From positions 310,001 to 374,000 of the forward strand of contig NZ_JACXYY010000006.1 of assembly GCF_014779665.1 (NCBI RefSeq): a DNA stretch of 64,000 nucleotides, given 5' to 3'. Below, piece by piece: positions 1 to 7,926 of the stretch. Position 1 is the stretch's first letter, and each line of letters begins with the position of its first letter. The stretch comes from Nocardioides hwasunensis (GTDB taxonomy: Bacteria > Actinomycetota > Actinomycetes > Propionibacteriales > Nocardioidaceae). A program made the position numbers and the translations under genes. The notes beneath the pieces are model-generated. The model saw only the letters and a list, made by a program, of their open reading frames with translations. It did no database searches and was not told the DNA's origin.

Positions 1-109
1 CGTAGACCTCGTCGGCGATCGCCTCGCGTGCCTGGCCCACCCACAGGGTGATCGCCTCGGGGCAGGACAGCACGCTGCGGGCCAGCAGGGCGGCTTCGGC
101 CGGGTTCAT
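1..109 (-). CDS. N-terminus of an iron-regulated protein of unknown identity (partial)
   Basis: Only the first 36 codons are in the window, read leftwards from an ATG at 107-109; the protein begins MNPAEAALLARSVLSCPEAI and runs off the left edge. The fragment is helical, contains one Cys and shows no recognisable domain. A near-consensus IdeR/DtxR iron box lies 18 nt upstream (127-145), so the gene is very probably repressed when iron is plentiful. Iron uptake, haem use or siderophore handling would fit, but this is inference from the box alone. The fragment is too short to assign a family. Confidence 0.6.
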   Translation of the reverse strand, partial: MNPAEAALLARSVLSCPEAITLWVGQAREAIADEVY

Positions 110-126
110 CACGCCTCCACGAGTGA

Positions 127-145
127 TTAGGTAAGGCAACCCTAA
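127..145. promoter_or_regulatory. IdeR/DtxR iron box
   Basis: The 19-mer TTAGGTAAGGCAACCCTAA matches the DtxR/IdeR consensus TWAGGTWAGSCTWACCTWA at 17 of 19 positions. It lies between the leftward partial gene (start 109) and the 3' end of the leftward hydrolase gene (161), so only the partial gene can be its target. In this family the Fe2+-bound repressor blocks transcription in iron-replete cells. Confidence 0.85.
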
Positions 146-160
146 CCCGTCCCGGGCGGA

Positions 161-1033
161 TCAGACCAGCGGGAGCCGTTTCTGGGACCGCGGCAGGTGC
201 GCGTAGCCGAGGCGGACCGCGCTGGTCAGCAACGCCGGGTCCCATGGCCACTCGCCCTGCTCCAGCGCCTCGGACTCGGGCACGCCACGGCCGGCGAGGT
301 CGCGGATCGTCTCCGCGATCGTCCCGAGCTCGGTGCGCTGGTCCTGCACGAAGTCCTGGTCGACGACCTGGCCGTGTCCGGGCACCACGACCGTGCGGTC
401 GGTCATCAGCCCGAGCACGAGGTCGAGGGTCATCGGCCACTCCATCGGCCACGAGTCGTCGCCGATGAACGGCGGGTCGGACTCCTCGACCAGGTCGCCG
501 CCGAGCAGCACGTCGGCGTCCGGGACGCGTACGACGAGGTCGCCGGCCGTGTGCCCCCGGCCGGGATGGATGAGCTCGACGGCCCGGTCGCCCAGGTCGA
601 TCTGGACGGCCGAGGAGAAGGTGCGGTCGGGGAGGCGCAGCGTGGTCTCGAGGATCTCCTCGCGGCGCGGGTGGTCGCCGGCGCGGTAGAGCTCGTGGGT
701 CCGCGCCGCCGACTCCTCGATGTGGTCGCGCGCCCAGTCGGTGGCGTGGATCGGCATCTCGCCGAACTGCTCGACCATCGTGGCGTTGCCGAAGTGGTGG
801 TCCCAGTGCTCGTGGGTGTTGACGAGTCCGGTGAGCGGCCCCGCGCCCAGGCGGCGTACGTCGTCGGCCACCCGGCGTGCCTCGGCGGCCGAGCCGTGCG
901 TGTCGACCATCAGCAGCCCGTCGGAGCCGCCGATCAGGGTGATGTTGACGTGCATCCACTCGTAGTGCGCCACCCACACCCGCGGCGCGACCTCGGTGAA
1001 CCGGGGTGGGGAGTCGGGGGACGAGTCGGCCAT
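161..1033 (-). CDS. Metallo-beta-lactamase-fold hydrolase
   Basis: A 290-residue cytoplasmic protein with the MBL-fold zinc motif HEHWDH at residues 74-79 (the first HxHxDH block), a later His in GRGHTAGD, the metal Asp in GGDL, and a C-terminal VVPGHG block. Together these supply the usual binuclear metal ligands. No signal peptide or membrane segment is seen. The family includes quinoprotein-relay, lactonase and glyoxalase-like enzymes, and the substrate cannot be read from sequence. The ATG at 1031-1033 was chosen because a -10-like TAGGGT sits 7 nt upstream, which suggests a leaderless message. The gene diverges from hrcA and probably stands alone. Confidence 0.85.
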   Translation of the reverse strand: MADSSPDSPPRFTEVAPRVWVAHYEWMHVNITLIGGSDGLLMVDTHGSAAEARRVADDVRRLGAGPLTGLVNTHEHWDHHFGNATMVEQFGEMPIHATDWARDHIEESAARTHELYRAGDHPRREEILETTLRLPDRTFSSAVQIDLGDRAVELIHPGRGHTAGDLVVRVPDADVLLGGDLVEESDPPFIGDDSWPMEWPMTLDLVLGLMTDRTVVVPGHGQVVDQDFVQDQRTELGTIAETIRDLAGRGVPESEALEQGEWPWDPALLTSAVRLGYAHLPRSQKRLPLV

Positions 1034-1040
1034 GTCCGCG

Positions 1041-1046
1041 ACCCTA
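1041..1046 (-). promoter_or_regulatory. -10 element of the MBL-fold hydrolase gene
   Basis: TAGGGT on the minus strand lies 7 nt before the ATG at 1033. This spacing puts the transcription start at or next to the start codon, as in leaderless actinobacterial genes. No ribosome binding site is present. Confidence 0.5.
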
Positions 1047-1057
1047 CGGCGAACGAG

Positions 1058-1063
1058 TAGTCT
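1058..1063 (+). promoter_or_regulatory. -10 element of the hrcA operon
   Basis: TAGTCT abuts the left arm of the CIRCE operator, so the predicted start site falls inside the operator. HrcA bound there would block initiation of its own operon. Confidence 0.55.
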
Positions 1064-1089
1064 TGGCACTCGAGGCGAACGAGTGCCAG
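1063..1089. promoter_or_regulatory. CIRCE heat-shock operator
   Basis: TTGGCACTC, a 9-nt spacer, then GAGTGCCAG: the CIRCE layout (TTAGCACTC-N9-GAGTGCTAA) with the inner AT pairs exchanged for GC. The arms pair at 8 of 9 positions. It lies between the hrcA -10 box and the hrcA start, the standard position for HrcA autoregulation. Confidence 0.9.
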
Positions 1090-1111
1090 AGAGACGTGCA
1101 GAGGAGGGCTC

Positions 1112-2134
1112 ATGGTCGACGACCGCAAGCTCGACGTGCTGCGCGCGATCGTGGAAGACTACGTCGCCACCGAGGAGCCGGTGGGATCCAAGGCACTGGT
1201 CGAGCGCCACGGGCTGGGCGTGTCCCCGGCGACCGTGCGCAACGACATGGCCGCGCTCGAGGACGAGGGCTACATCCACCAGCCCCACACCAGTGCCGGG
1301 CGGGTTCCGACGGACAAGGGCTACCGGCTCTTCGTCGACAAGCTCGCCACCCTCAAGCCGATGAGCACGGCCGAGCGCCGGGCCATCTCGACCCTGCTCG
1401 ACGGGGCCGTCGACCTCGACGACGTCGTGCAGAAGTCGGTGCGGCTGCTCAGCCAGCTCACCCGGCAGGTCGCGATCGTGCAGTACCCCTCGCTCTCGCG
1501 CTCCACCGTCCGCCACATCGAGCTGGTGCTGCTGACGCCGACGCGGGTGATGGTGATCCTCATCCTCAGCACCGGGCGGGTCGAGCAGCGGCTCGTCGAG
1601 CTCGACGAGGAGATCGCCGACACCGAGCTCGCCGAGGTCCGCGTCGCGGTCAACCAGGCGACCGCGGGCGTCCAGATCGCCGCGGCCACCACGGCGCTCG
1701 GCGAGCTGCCCGACGCGGCCCGGCCCGAGCTGGCCGACTGGCTGCGCTCCGTCGTGGGCGTGCTCACCGAGGCGATGTCCGACCACCGCAGCGACGAGCG
1801 GCTCGCGGTCGGCGGCACCGCCAACCTGGCCCGCTACGGCGACTTCGACACCGCCGTCCGCCCCCTCCTCGAGGCGCTGGAGGAGCACGTCGTGCTGCTC
1901 AAGCTGCTGGGGGAGTCGGGCATCGACGCCCTCACCGTCCGCATCGGGCACGAGGGCCCCTACTCCGAGCTCGCGGCCACCAGCGTGGTGGCCACCGGCT
2001 ACGGCCCGCAGGAGCTCCACCTCGGCTCCCTCGGCGTGGTCGGACCGACCCGCATGGACTACCCCGGATCCATGGCAGCCGTGCGCGCGGTCGCGCGCTA
2101 CGTCTCCCGGATCCTCGATGAAGGAAACCAGTGA
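1112..2134 (+). CDS. hrcA: Heat-inducible transcription repressor HrcA
   Basis: A 340-residue repressor that binds CIRCE and is kept active by the GroE chaperonin. The N-terminal winged helix carries SPATVRNDM (38-46) and [14 protein letters not shown] (59-72), both hallmarks of HrcA. The remainder is the GAF-like and C-terminal dimerisation region, and the length is normal for the family. The ATG follows a strong ribosome binding site (GAGGAGGG). A CIRCE element lies just upstream, so the gene is autoregulated. Its stop overlaps the GTG start of dnaJ by 4 bp, so repressor and co-chaperone are co-translated. Confidence 0.97.
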   Translation: MVDDRKLDVLRAIVEDYVATEEPVGSKALVERHGLGVSPATVRNDMAALEDEGYIHQPHTSAGRVPTDKGYRLFVDKLATLKPMSTAERRAISTLLDGAVDLDDVVQKSVRLLSQLTRQVAIVQYPSLSRSTVRHIELVLLTPTRVMVILILSTGRVEQRLVELDEEIADTELAEVRVAVNQATAGVQIAAATTALGELPDAARPELADWLRSVVGVLTEAMSDHRSDERLAVGGTANLARYGDFDTAVRPLLEALEEHVVLLKLLGESGIDALTVRIGHEGPYSELAATSVVATGYGPQELHLGSLGVVGPTRMDYPGSMAAVRAVARYVSRILDEGNQ

Positions 2135-3306
2135 CCCAGGACCCCTACGAGATCCTCGGCGTCTCGCGCGAGGCGAGCGCCGACGAGATCAAGAAGGCCT
2201 ACCGCAGGTTGGCCCGTCAGCTCCACCCCGACGTCAACCCCGACCCGGAGACCCAGGAGCGCTTCAAGGACGTCTCACGCGCCTACGAGGTGCTGAGCGA
2301 CCCGGGCAAGAAGGCGGCGTACGACCGTGGCGGCGACGCGTTCAGCCAGGGCTTCGGCGGTGCCGGCCAGGGCTTCTCGTTCACCGACATCATGGACGCC
2401 TTCTTCGGGGGCGGCGCCGCCGGTGGCGGGCAGACGCGCGGTCCGCGCTCGCGCGCGCGACGCGGCCAGGACGCGCTGATCCGGCTCGACACGACGCTGG
2501 CCGAGGCGGGCTTCGGCGTCACCCGCGACATCAAGGTCGACACCGCCCTGCGGTGCGAGGCGTGCGAGGGCGAGGGCACGGCCCCCGGCACCTCGCCGAT
2601 GACCTGCGAGACGTGCCACGGGCAGGGCGAGGTCGCGGTGGTCCAGCGCTCGTTCCTGGGCGAGATCCGCACCCTGCGTCCCTGCGCCGCGTGCCGCGGC
2701 TACGGCTCGGTCATCCCCGACCCGTGCCGCGAGTGCTCCGGCGACGGTCGCGTGCGCTCGCGCCGCACGCTCACCGTGAAGATCCCGGCCGGCGTCGACC
2801 ACGGCACCCGCGTGCAGCTCACCGGGCAGGGCGAGGTCGGCGCGGGCGGCGGTCCCGCCGGCGACCTCTACGTCGAGATCCACGTCGAGCCCCACAAGAC
2901 CTTCACCCGCGACGGCAACGACCTGCACACCACGGTCTCCCTGCCGATGACCGCGGCCGCGCTCGGCACGCACCTGACGCTGCCGCTGCTCGAGGCCGAT
3001 CTCCCGCAGTCGGCCGACACCGACGCGGCGGAGAAGCCGGTCACGACCTACGACATCGAGGTCCGCCCCGGCACCCAGTCCGGCAGCGAGCAGGTCATCC
3101 GCGGGTTCGGCGTGCCGAGCCTGCGCGGCGGTCGCGGCGACCTCATCGTCAGCGTGGTCGTCGACACCCCGACCCGGCTCGACGCGCGCCAGGAGGAGCT
3201 GCTGCGCGAGCTCGCCGCGATCCGCGGCGAGGAGCAGCCCGACGGCCAGGTCGAGGCACCCCACAAGGGCATGTTCGGCCGGCTGCGCGACGCCTTCCAG
3301 GGCTGA
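2131..3306 (+). CDS. dnaJ: Chaperone protein DnaJ (second actinobacterial type)
   Basis: A 391-residue type I Hsp40 that delivers unfolded clients to DnaK and stimulates its ATPase. The J domain has HPD at 32-34, followed by a Gly/Phe-rich linker (about 71-100). Four zinc motifs follow: CEACEGEG (142), CETCHGQG (159), CAACRGYG (185) and CRECSGDG (199). The C-terminal substrate-binding domains complete the protein. Linkage to hrcA marks it as the DnaJ2 copy that actinobacteria keep apart from the dnaK-grpE-dnaJ1 operon. The GTG start is set by the 4-bp overlap with hrcA and an AAGGAAA ribosome binding site. Its stop overlaps the rsmE start. Confidence 0.97.
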   Translation: MTQDPYEILGVSREASADEIKKAYRRLARQLHPDVNPDPETQERFKDVSRAYEVLSDPGKKAAYDRGGDAFSQGFGGAGQGFSFTDIMDAFFGGGAAGGGQTRGPRSRARRGQDALIRLDTTLAEAGFGVTRDIKVDTALRCEACEGEGTAPGTSPMTCETCHGQGEVAVVQRSFLGEIRTLRPCAACRGYGSVIPDPCRECSGDGRVRSRRTLTVKIPAGVDHGTRVQLTGQGEVGAGGGPAGDLYVEIHVEPHKTFTRDGNDLHTTVSLPMTAAALGTHLTLPLLEADLPQSADTDAAEKPVTTYDIEVRPGTQSGSEQVIRGFGVPSLRGGRGDLIVSVVVDTPTRLDARQEELLRELAAIRGEEQPDGQVEAPHKGMFGRLRDAFQG

Positions 3307-4046
3307 TGTCCCTCCCTGTCCACCTGGTCGAGTCGCTGGCCGGCGTGGTGGTCGGCTCGGTCGTCGAGGTGACCGGCGACGAGGCCCACCACGCCGTGGC
3401 CGTACGCCGGCTGCGCGAGGGCGAGCACGTCGTGCTGACCGACGGCCGGGGGACCTCCGTCACCGGTGAGGTCGCCTCCACGGGCAAGCGGCTCTTCACC
3501 GTGCGCGTCGTCTCGGTCGACGTCTCGGAGCGTCCTCATCCCGCGATCACGGTCGTCCAGGCGCTCCCGAAGGGCGATCGCGGCGAGCTCGCGGTCGAGG
3601 TGCTCACCGAGGTCGGGGTGGACCGCATCGTCCCGTGGGCGGCGTCGCGCTCCGTCGCTGTCTGGAAGGGCGAGCGCGCTGCGAAGTCGCTCGCGAAGTG
3701 GCAGGCCACCGCCCGCGAGGCGGGCAAGCAGTCGCGCCGCTCGTGGCTGCCCACGGTGACGCCGCTCGCCACGACCGACTCCCTGACCGACGTCGTGCGC
3801 GAGGCCGACCTCGCCGTGGTGCTCCACGAGGACGCGACCGCCCCCCTGAGCGCGCTCGACGTGCCCGCCTCCGGTCGGATCGTGGTCGTGGTCGGGCCCG
3901 AGGGCGGCATCACCCCCGACGAGCTCGCTCTCCTCGAGGGCGCCGGTGCCCTCACGGTCCGGCTCGGCGACGAGGTGCTGCGGACGTCCACCGCCGGCGT
4001 GGTCGCCGTCGCCGCGCTGCTCTCGCGCACCGAGCGCTGGGCCTGA
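3306..4046 (+). CDS. rsmE: 16S rRNA (uracil(1498)-N(3))-methyltransferase
   Basis: A 246-residue SPOUT-class enzyme that methylates U1498 of 16S rRNA using S-adenosylmethionine. An N-terminal PUA-like domain (about 1-75, with the substrate-side block EAHHAVAVRRLREG) precedes the knotted SPOUT fold. The AdoMet-binding knot shows as VVGPEGGI (195-202) and LGDEVLRTSTA (220-230), and AREAGKQSRR (136-145) is also typical of RsmE. The ATG lies in the TGATG overlap with the dnaJ stop, so the three genes form one heat-shock operon. The hrcA-dnaJ-rsmE order is common in actinobacteria. Confidence 0.96.
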   Translation: MSLPVHLVESLAGVVVGSVVEVTGDEAHHAVAVRRLREGEHVVLTDGRGTSVTGEVASTGKRLFTVRVVSVDVSERPHPAITVVQALPKGDRGELAVEVLTEVGVDRIVPWAASRSVAVWKGERAAKSLAKWQATAREAGKQSRRSWLPTVTPLATTDSLTDVVREADLAVVLHEDATAPLSALDVPASGRIVVVVGPEGGITPDELALLEGAGALTVRLGDEVLRTSTAGVVAVAALLSRTERWA

Positions 4047-4124
4047 CGCCGCTCGCCGGCCTGCGTCCGGCGGCGTCCTCGGCCCCGTCCTCGGCGCGGC
4101 TCGAGCGGACCATGGGCCGCCTGA

Positions 4125-4142
4125 CGCACGGCATGCCGTGCG
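4125..4142. repeat. 18-bp perfect palindrome between convergent genes
   Basis: CGCACGGCATGCCGTGCG reads the same on both strands. It sits between the convergent ends of rsmE and the GerMN protein gene and could form a hairpin in transcripts from either side. It has no T-tract, so it is not a textbook intrinsic terminator. Confidence 0.6.
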
Positions 4143-4190
4143 ACAAGCGTCCACCGCCGGCCACCAGTCCCGCATCGGTTGCCCGGCGAG

Positions 4191-5207
4191 TCAGTCCGTC
4201 ACGGTGATCCGTCGGGTGTCGGAGTCGACGGTCCCGTCGGCGTTGCGCACGCGCGCGATGACGTCGTAGTCGCCGGGCGGCAGGTTCGGGAGGGCGAAGG
4301 TCTCCGCGAACGGCGTCAGCCGGTCGGGGGAGAGCGTGCTTCGGATCGTGCGGTCAGCCACCGTCGCGGTGCTCTCCCAGCGCTGCACGAGCACCTGCAC
4401 GCTGCCGTCCGGGCTCGACCCGCGACCGCGCACCCGGATGGTCTCGTCGCCGGCGACGACGAGACCCTCCGACGGGTCCGAGAGCGAGACGGGTGCGAGC
4501 ACGTCGGCGTCGGGAGAGCCGGTCAGCGGTGCCGTGGTCCGGACGCCGAGGACGGTGTCGGTCACCTGTCCCTCGACCTGCACGTCGACCGGCACCTTGC
4601 CTTGGCCCTGGACGGCCTGCGCCGTGCGGACGAGCTGCTCCAGCGCCAGGCGCGCGTCCCCCTCGCTCATTCCTGCGGGACGCCCGGCGGGGGCGCCGTC
4701 GAGGATGACAGTGATGACGTCCGGGCCCGGGATCCACTGTCGCAGGACCACGCCGGCCGGCCAGGCGGAGCGGTAGTCGGGGTCGAGGGAGTCACCCCGG
4801 AGGGCGGCATCGATGGCGGACACGGCCGGGGCGGCGGATACGGCCGGTTGGAACTCCCGGTAGAGCCTCGGGCCGTCCGCCGTGTCGCCCACGAAGTAGA
4901 CCGCCACCGGCTCGGACGGCGCCTCGTCGTCCGTCGCTGTCGTGTCGGAGGTCGTCGGGCCGGCCGGGGCCGGGCCGACCGGCTCCGAGGAGCCACCGGT
5001 GGTGAGTGCGAGTGCCGCCACCACGGAGGCGGCGACGAGACCGAAGCCTCCGGCCGCCCACCACCCCCGCCGCGTACGACGTCCGCTCGACGCGGTGGTG
5101 GATCGGGGGGCGGATCGGGTGGCGGCCCGGATGGCGTCGAGCCGGTCGTCCGGCTCGATGTCGTCGGCGACGTCGAGGAGGAGGTCACTGATCAGCTGGT
5201 CGTTCAC
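4191..5207 (-). CDS. Membrane-anchored GerMN/Gmad2-domain protein, candidate anti-sigma partner
   Basis: A 338-residue protein with a short cytoplasmic N-terminus (1-48), one transmembrane helix (about 49-70), a low-complexity linker, a GerMN-like domain (about 101-225, starting VAVYFVGD) and a C-terminal Gmad2-like beta domain (about 240-335). Those two domains are known from sporulation and germination proteins and from the mycobacterial lipoprotein LpqB. The GTG start overlaps the sigma factor stop by 4 bp, so the two are translationally coupled. That coupling and the cytoplasm-membrane-outside layout suggest it holds or senses for the sigma factor. The role is inference: no zinc anti-sigma motif is present. 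Confidence 0.75.
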   Translation of the reverse strand: MNDQLISDLLLDVADDIEPDDRLDAIRAATRSAPRSTTASSGRRTRRGWWAAGGFGLVAASVVAALALTTGGSSEPVGPAPAGPTTSDTTATDDEAPSEPVAVYFVGDTADGPRLYREFQPAVSAAPAVSAIDAALRGDSLDPDYRSAWPAGVVLRQWIPGPDVITVILDGAPAGRPAGMSEGDARLALEQLVRTAQAVQGQGKVPVDVQVEGQVTDTVLGVRTTAPLTGSPDADVLAPVSLSDPSEGLVVAGDETIRVRGRGSSPDGSVQVLVQRWESTATVADRTIRSTLSPDRLTPFAETFALPNLPPGDYDVIARVRNADGTVDSDTRRITVTD

Positions 5208-5734
5208 GACGGGTCCTCCCACCAGTCGCCGAGCAGCTCGCGCAGGGCGGCGCTGCCTCGGGACGCATGTGACTTCACGGCGCCTCGCGAGACCCCGATC
5301 GCCTCGGCGATCTGTGCCTCGGACCAGTCCAGGTAGTAGCGCAGCACGAGCACCTCGCGCTGCCGCTCGGAGAGCTGGCACAAGGCGTCGCGCACCGCGT
5401 CGCGCCGGGCCCCGCCCAGGCTCGGTCCGTCGACCACGCCCTCGCCGGGCGGGGTCGTGCGGACGTGCCGCTCGACGACGGCCCGGTGCCGCAACGCCGA
5501 GCGCGAGCGGTTCACCACGGCCTGGCGCAGGTAGGCGAGGGCCTTGTCGGGGTCGCGCAGCCGGGTCCACTTGCCGTGCATCGCGACGAACGCGTCCTGG
5601 ACGACGTCCTCGGCCGCCCCCTGGTCGTGCACGAGCAGCACGGAGAGCCGGACGAGCTGGCGCCAGTGGGCGGCGTACAGCTGCTCGACGGCCTCGTCCG
5701 CGTCGGCACCGACGAGGCTGAGGTGCTCGGGCAC
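5204..5734 (-). CDS. SigE-family RNA polymerase sigma-70 factor (ECF type)
   Basis: A 176-residue ECF sigma factor. Region 2 includes AAEDVVQDAFVAMHGKW, and region 4 has LSERQREVLVLRYYLDWSEAQIAEAIGVSRGAVKSH (split here as LSERQREVLVLRYYLDW and EAQIAEAIGVSRGAVKSH), a helix-turn-helix for the -35 box. The GTG at 5732-5734 was chosen because GAGGGAGG lies 6 nt upstream; a longer frame opens with ATG at 5809, but its extra residues are low complexity. It is followed by a 4-bp overlap with a membrane GerMN protein. The nearby lipoprotein gene (5810-6754) encodes a paralogue of that protein, so the three probably form one envelope-linked unit. Confidence 0.9.
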   Translation of the reverse strand: MPEHLSLVGADADEAVEQLYAAHWRQLVRLSVLLVHDQGAAEDVVQDAFVAMHGKWTRLRDPDKALAYLRQAVVNRSRSALRHRAVVERHVRTTPPGEGVVDGPSLGGARRDAVRDALCQLSERQREVLVLRYYLDWSEAQIAEAIGVSRGAVKSHASRGSAALRELLGDWWEDPS

Positions 5735-5809
5735 CGGCACCCTCCCTCGTCGAGGTGTGGTCTGGATGGTCACGCAAGGGGACGCGTGGCGAGGCGACCC
5801 GGTTGACAC

Positions 5810-6754
5810 CTAGCGGACGGTGATGGACTTCGTGTCGATCGACGGCCCGTTGCCCTCCGCCCCGCCGCTGGGATCGTCGGTCTCGCACCGGACGACGAGC
5901 TCGCCCGTGGCGCCCTTCAGCGGGATCTCGACCTCGAACGGGAAGAGCCGGTCCTCGGTCCAGCCCTCGAGCTGGTAGGGGACGAGGGCGAGCTCGCGAT
6001 CGCCCTGGAGCAGTCGGCACGGACCGGAGGCCTCGAAGGAGTTGGCCACGCCGGTCACCCTCACCGTCGTGCCGGTGACCGTGTCACCCTCGGCGGGCGA
6101 GGTGATGCTGACGTGGTTGAGCGTGCGCAGCGGGCTGGCCGCGGTGAAGTTCCTGGCGGTGGAGAGGCCGAACAGCCGCGCATCGGTGTCGGGTCGCTCG
6201 ATCCGCACCGGGACGCGCTCCTGCTGGACGCCCTGCAGCGAGTAGACGAGCTGCTGCACCGCGAGCCTGGCCTGCCGCCCCGTCATGCCGTCGGGGCGCT
6301 CGGTGAATCCGTCTGACGGCACCTCCACGAGCAGGACGCCGTCGGTGGCGGTCACCGAGGCGATCTCCACCTGGGGCCAGAGCGTGCGGTAGTCGGGGTC
6401 GTCGGCCCCGCCGCCTCCGGCGACGATCCTCGCCGCCTCGGTCAGCGGGTCGCCCGTCACGCGCTGGAACTCGCGGAAGAGCATGGGCCGCCCGCCGGGA
6501 CCGTCCCCGGCGAAGTAGATCGGCACCGTGGTGCCGGCCCGTGCCGACGACGACGGCGACTCCGAGGCGGACGGCGCGTCCGACGTCGGCTCGTCGGTGG
6601 GAGCGGGCTCCCCGGACCGCGGGGGCTCGTTCGTCCCACCGGACGCGGGCGTCGGGTCGTCGGAGCTGTCGCTGCACCCGGCGAGGGCGAGGCTGCTCGC
6701 GACGACGACGGCGGTCGCGCCCGCCCAGCGTCGTACCGAGAGGGGGAAGGTCAT
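5810..6754 (-). CDS. GerMN/Gmad2-domain lipoprotein
   Basis: A 314-residue lipoprotein with the lipobox LALAGC (modified Cys27), an acidic Ser/Pro linker, a GerMN-like domain starting VPIYFAGD, and a C-terminal Gmad2-like beta-sandwich. It shares its architecture and many residues with the protein at 4191-5207, but a lipid anchor replaces the transmembrane helix and no cytoplasmic tail remains. It is a tandem paralogue on the same strand, with the sigma gene between the two. Expected location is the outer face of the cytoplasmic membrane. The ATG at 6752-6754 is supported by a TACCGT -10 box 7 nt upstream. Confidence 0.85.
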   Translation of the reverse strand: MTFPLSVRRWAGATAVVVASSLALAGCSDSSDDPTPASGGTNEPPRSGEPAPTDEPTSDAPSASESPSSSARAGTTVPIYFAGDGPGGRPMLFREFQRVTGDPLTEAARIVAGGGGADDPDYRTLWPQVEIASVTATDGVLLVEVPSDGFTERPDGMTGRQARLAVQQLVYSLQGVQQERVPVRIERPDTDARLFGLSTARNFTAASPLRTLNHVSITSPAEGDTVTGTTVRVTGVANSFEASGPCRLLQGDRELALVPYQLEGWTEDRLFPFEVEIPLKGATGELVVRCETDDPSGGAEGNGPSIDTKSITVR

Positions 6755-6761
6755 GGCCGTC

Positions 6762-6767
6762 ACGGTA
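6762..6767 (-). promoter_or_regulatory. -10 element of the GerMN lipoprotein gene
   Basis: Minus-strand TACCGT lies 7 nt before the ATG, with no ribosome binding site between them. A leaderless start is likely. Confidence 0.45.
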
Positions 6768-6853
6768 GTGGGGCGGAGGCGGCGATCGGCCGCCTCACAC
6801 GCCGCCGGCGGGCCTCGAGGGCCGCTGTCGGCGGGGGCCGTCACGATGGCGCC

Positions 6854-7306
6854 ATGTCCTCCATCGACACCGAGGTCGAGTCGTGGCTGCAGGGCCTCGC
6901 CACCGACCTCACTGACCCGCGACCGGGTGAGTGCCTGCGGTGCTTCGTGCATCGGATGCTGGCGGAGTTCGGCTGTCGCACGACCCTGCGCTTCGCGACG
7001 CGCTATCGCGACGGGTGCGCTCCCCGAGCCCTGGGGCTCGAGTGCCGGCTGGGTGATCGGGGTGGCTTCTGCGACTGCGAGATCTTCGTCAACGGGTGGG
7101 AGGTCGACCGGCGCCTGTGGGCTCCCGAGGTCGTGGTCGAGCACGACGGCCGGACGGAGGTCGTGGAGGAGGCCGATCCGCCCGCCTCGTTGCCCGCCTG
7201 CGGCGGGGCGCGGCGCGGCTCGACCCAGCCCTGCGCGCTGTGGCGGGTGCGTCGGCGATGGTCACGGACCATGGCGTCCGCTTCCACGCCGGACGTGGCG
7301 CCCTAG
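6854..7306 (+). CDS. DUF2695 domain protein
   Basis: A 150-residue cytoplasmic protein. Residues about 24-80 match the DUF2695 pattern: CLRCFVHRMLAEFGCRTTLR, then RGGFCDCEIFVNGW. The Cys residues of CLRC and CDC and a further CGG resemble a metal-binding set, but no function is established for the family. The C-terminal 45 residues are Arg/Ala-rich and probably disordered. The gene is alone on its transcript start, and its TAG stop is part of the promoter of the next gene. Confidence 0.75.
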   Translation: MSSIDTEVESWLQGLATDLTDPRPGECLRCFVHRMLAEFGCRTTLRFATRYRDGCAPRALGLECRLGDRGGFCDCEIFVNGWEVDRRLWAPEVVVEHDGRTEVVEEADPPASLPACGGARRGSTQPCALWRVRRRWSRTMASASTPDVAP

Positions 7307-7309
7307 GCT
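7304..7309 (+). promoter_or_regulatory. -10 element of the HIT gene, overlapping a stop codon
   Basis: TAGGCT lies 6 nt before the HIT ATG. Its first three bases are the stop codon of the DUF2695 gene, so promoter and stop codon share sequence. Confidence 0.55.
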
Positions 7310-7315
7310 GGCCCG

Positions 7316-7666
7316 ATGAGCGACTCGTCCGACTGCATCTTCTGCAAGATCGTCGCCGGCGAGGTCCCGGCCGACGTGCTGGCCCGCAACGACCACGCCG
7401 TCGCGATCAGGGACCTCAACCCCCAGGCGCCCTTCCACGCGCTGGTGATCCCCGTCGTCCACCACGAGAACGCCGCCGCGTCCGCCGCGGCGGACCCGGC
7501 CGTGATCGGCCACCTGGTGGGGCTGGCCGACGAGGTGGCCAAGGCGTCGGGCAACGACGACTACCGCTTGATCGCCAACACCGGCGCCGGCGCCGGGCAG
7601 ACGGTCTTCCACACCCACCTCCACGTGCTCGGCGGCTCCTCGCGGATGACCGAGTCCCTGATCTGA
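7316..7666 (+). CDS. HIT family protein (HinT-like nucleotide hydrolase)
   Basis: A 116-residue member of the histidine triad superfamily, which hydrolyses the P-N or P-O bond of AMP-linked substrates. CIFCKIVAGEVPA at the N-terminus is the usual HinT opening with its CxxC pair. HTHLHVLGG near residue 103 is the His-x-His-x-His active site. Length and both blocks match bacterial HinT. In actinobacteria it commonly sits just upstream of phoH, as here. The message looks leaderless (TAGGCT, then 6 nt, then ATG). Confidence 0.93.
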   Translation: MSDSSDCIFCKIVAGEVPADVLARNDHAVAIRDLNPQAPFHALVIPVVHHENAAASAAADPAVIGHLVGLADEVAKASGNDDYRLIANTGAGAGQTVFHTHLHVLGGSSRMTESLI

Positions 7667-7701
7667 CGCCTCACCCGATCCCGGCCCCCCGGGATCTGCC
7701 C

Positions 7702-7812
7702 GGCCAGGGTGGCGGCGTACGACATGAGATCGGCGTGCGTCGGTGTCGTACGCCGCCAGGGTGGCGGCAGACGGCCCGCTCGCGTCCGCCGGAGCTGCGA
7801 TGTGCCGCCACC
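7702..7812. repeat. Compound inverted repeat between HIT and phoH genes
   Basis: Two nested structures fill this gap. TGGCGGCGTACGACA (7710-7724) is perfectly complementary to 7744-7758 across a 19-nt spacer. GGTGGCGGCA (7760-7769) pairs with 7803-7812. The unit GCCAGGGTGGCGG occurs twice directly (7703 and 7755), and its inverse CCGCCACCCCCAGGG follows at 7805. It could fold into two adjacent hairpins in RNA. It has no T-run. The rest of 7667-7926 holds only a TAGCAT hexamer at 7874, a possible phoH promoter. Confidence 0.7.
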
Positions 7813-7926
7813 CCCAGGGAGGGGACGGGGGAGAGGCGACGACAACCGGGTGGGCCGCACGCCGACCGCTCGGTAGCATGGAGGGGCTCTGCCACCGACC
7901 CGGAAGGCCGCCCGTCACGGGCATCC

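Noticed and set aside
5741..5809. Longer sigma factor starting at ATG 5809
   Set aside because: The added residues are low complexity and unlike the family N-terminus, and the good ribosome binding site serves GTG 5734.
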